This document shows, in pieces, positions 6,225 through 8,004 of a stretch of 8,004 nt of DNA. This stretch comes from Verrucomicrobiales bacterium (GTDB lineage: Bacteria > Verrucomicrobiota > Verrucomicrobiia > Limisphaerales > UBA1100): assembly GCA_011523245.1 (NCBI GenBank), contig WTHG01000021.1, forward strand, positions 1 to 8,004, read 5' to 3'. Each line of letters starts with the position of its first letter. Within the stretch, counting starts at the first letter, position 1. The notes under the pieces were generated by a model that made no database searches, was not told the DNA's origin, and saw only the letters and a program-made list of their open reading frames with translations. A program made the translations under genes and the position numbers.

Positions 6225-8004
6225 GTGGAGCGCGGCACCCCAATCATCGCTGAAAACGCCTTGGAACACGAAGACATCCGCCATCTAACGCCCGTCACTG
6301 AGGGGGGCATTCGATTTTACGCCGGATTTCCCATCTCATCGAATAATCAAACGGTCGGAGCTTTATGTGTTGCCGGTCAAGAGGTGCATTCGCTAAATGA
6401 TTCACAAATTTCATTACTCGAGAGCTTGGCTGCCCAAGCAGGCGTGCACGTAGAAAACCGACACCAAATCAATCTACTGAAAGAGGAAAACGCTGAGCTT
6501 CTCATCCAGGAACTCGGTGCGGAAATGGCTGAGGAAAAATACCGCAGTATTTTCGACCACGTTCAGGAAGGCATTTTTCAAACCACCGCAGATGGCGAGT
6601 TTATCTCGGCCAACCCAATGCTCGCGCGGATATATGGATTTGATTCCCCGGATGAGCTCATCAGCCTATTGAAGGATGTCTCCCGCGAATTATATGTAGA
6701 CCCTCATCGACGCGAAGAATTTATTAAGATTATGACCGAGCGGGATGTGATCCATAATTTTGTTTCACAAGTCAAAAAACATGACGGCTCGCTAATCTGG
6801 ATTGCTGAAAATGTTCGAGCCGTGCGAAACAAAGACGGCCAGCTCCTGTATTACGAAGGTACTGTGGTGGATATCACGGAGAAACAGGAAACAGAAAAAG
6901 CCCTGCGCGACTCGGAACTGCTCTACCATTCGTTGGTCGAAACCATCCCACAAAACATAGTCCGTAAAAACCTTGAGGGCGTCTTTACATTTGCTAATCA
7001 ACAATTCTGCCAAACGATCGGCAAACCACTTGAAGATATCCTCGGGAAAACAGATTACGATCTTTCCCCCAAACACCTCGCCGACAAATACCGCCGTGAC
7101 GATCTGCGCGTAATGGAAACTGGCGAGATTTATGATACAACAGAAATCCACACCGGAACCGGAAGCAGTGAGGAAGACATCTATATCGAGACGGTCAAGA
7201 CCCCGCTACTCGATTCGCAGGGAAACATCAACGGCATCCAGTGCATGTTTTGGGATGTGACCGAACGGCATCAGATGGAGGAGCAGCTTGCGTATGAGCG
7301 CGACCTGCTCAATGCACTGCTGGAAAATGTCCCTGACCGGATTTACATCAAGGACACGGAATCACGTTTTATCAAAGGCAGCGCCGCACTGGCCAAGCGA
7401 CTGGGCCTGAAAATGCCGGGGGATATTGTCGGTAAAACCGATTATGATTTCCATCCCGATGCTTTAGCCAAATCATTTCATGAGGATGAGCAACGCGTCA
7501 TCCTCACGGGCAAACCAATCATCAACAAGGTGGAGCAACAAACCGACACCGATGGCCGTGATATCTGGGCTTCGGTCACCAAGGTTCCCTTCACCAATCG
7601 TTCGGGCATTACCACGGGCGTCATCGGAATCTCTCGGGATATTACCGCGTTAAAACTGGCCGAACGCGAAACTGCGCGCGCGCGCGACATGGCATTGGAA
7701 GCCGCTCAGATGAAGGCCCAATTCCTGGCCGTGATGAGCCATGAAATTCGTACGCCGATGAACGGCATTATCGGCATGATCGATCTACTGCTCGATTCAG
7801 AACTCTCAGAGGAACAACAGGAATATGCCGATACAGTCCGGACCAGTGCCGACGCCTTGCTGGAGATTTTGAATGATATTCTCGATCTTTCAAAGATCGA
7901 GGCGGGACGATTGGAACTCGAAAAAGCTGAGTTCCCACTCCGCCAAGTGATCGAGGAAGCGGTTGAGCTGCATGCTCTCCGAGCTGAGGTGAACCACATA
8001 GAAT
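6225..8004 (+). CDS. Multi-PAS sensor histidine kinase, downstream part, runs off window
   Basis: The frame stays open from the codon after the TAG (6174) to the window end. Residues are numbered from GTG 5976. The GAF remainder (67 to about 165) is followed by a coiled-coil linker (about 163-185). PAS1 (185-305) runs from EKYRSIFDHVQEGIF to DITEKQ. PAS2 (313-430) ends WDVTERH, and PAS3 (441-560) ends SRDITALK. The HisKA dimerisation domain starts near 578, with H-box SHEIRTPMNG and phospho-acceptor His589 (7740-7742), followed by ILNDILDLSKIEAGRL. The ATPase domain and any receiver domain lie beyond the window; this HisKA type often belongs to hybrid kinases. No membrane segment is visible, so it is probably cytoplasmic. 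If translation restarts, candidates are GTG 6225, which keeps part of GAF, or ATG 6525 at MAEEKYRSIF, exactly before PAS1, giving a GAF-less kinase. Neither has a strong ribosome site. It is best seen as one gene with the preceding fragment. Confidence 0.8.
   Translation, partial: MERGTPIIAENALEHEDIRHLTPVTEGGIRFYAGFPISSNNQTVGALCVAGQEVHSLNDSQISLLESLAAQAGVHVENRHQINLLKEENAELLIQELGAEMAEEKYRSIFDHVQEGIFQTTADGEFISANPMLARIYGFDSPDELISLLKDVSRELYVDPHRREEFIKIMTERDVIHNFVSQVKKHDGSLIWIAENVRAVRNKDGQLLYYEGTVVDITEKQETEKALRDSELLYHSLVETIPQNIVRKNLEGVFTFANQQFCQTIGKPLEDILGKTDYDLSPKHLADKYRRDDLRVMETGEIYDTTEIHTGTGSSEEDIYIETVKTPLLDSQGNINGIQCMFWDVTERHQMEEQLAYERDLLNALLENVPDRIYIKDTESRFIKGSAALAKRLGLKMPGDIVGKTDYDFHPDALAKSFHEDEQRVILTGKPIINKVEQQTDTDGRDIWASVTKVPFTNRSGITTGVIGISRDITALKLAERETARARDMALEAAQMKAQFLAVMSHEIRTPMNGIIGMIDLLLDSELSEEQQEYADTVRTSADALLEILNDILDLSKIEAGRLELEKAEFPLRQVIEEAVELHALRAEVNHIE
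7674..7686 (+). repeat. Alternating GC run in sensor kinase gene
   Basis: Thirteen bases of alternating G and C code Ala-Arg-Ala-Arg in the helical linker before the HisKA domain. Such runs can slip during replication or sequencing. The frame is intact here. Confidence 0.5.

Noticed and set aside
7881..7901. A 21-base near-perfect palindrome with 10-base arms and a single central base.
   Set aside because: It lies exactly on the codons for the conserved HisKA stretch LDLSKIE, so protein constraint and codon choice explain it. It is deep within a coding region with no T run after it.

Overview
The window carries eight coding regions on both strands with almost no free space, at moderate GC. 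The mix suggests a member of the PVC superphylum, most likely Verrucomicrobiota: a DUF3568-type small lipoprotein, a Hanks-type kinase beside transporters, a multi-PAS hybrid-type histidine kinase, and few clear Shine-Dalgarno sites. This is inference from protein flavour, since no rRNA or other marker gene is present.

Left part (1-2829, minus strand). Three genes read leftward: a Ser/Thr kinase-like protein (2829-1945), an SBF/SLC10A7-type sodium symporter coupled to it by an ATGA overlap (1948-980), and after 54 bp a DAACS-type dicarboxylate/amino-acid:cation symporter (925 to beyond base 1). The last gene has its own good sigma70-like promoter, which overlaps the stop codon of the gene before it. 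The kinase lacks several canonical kinase residues. The DAACS protein carries an insert of more than 200 residues after its third membrane segment.

Middle part (2864-5463, plus strand). A CPBP (CAAX-type) intramembrane protease starts 34 bp from the divergent kinase. Its 3' end overlaps a ComF-family phosphoribosyltransferase gene, whose ATG lies inside an inverted repeat. Next comes accD, the carboxyltransferase beta subunit of acetyl-CoA carboxylase. These three genes lie close enough to form one transcript.

Right part (5460-8004). A small DUF3568-type lipoprotein gene faces accD, and their stop codons overlap. Divergent from it is a GAF-PAS-PAS-PAS-HisKA sensor kinase that runs off the window. 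Its frame is broken by a single in-frame TAG inside the GAF domain, with recognisable GAF sequence on both sides in the same frame.

I found no tRNA, rRNA, CRISPR array, insertion sequence or phage gene. No stretch longer than about 130 bases is without a gene. The points most worth a second look are the degenerate kinase coupled to a transporter, the DAACS insert and the amber-interrupted sensor kinase.
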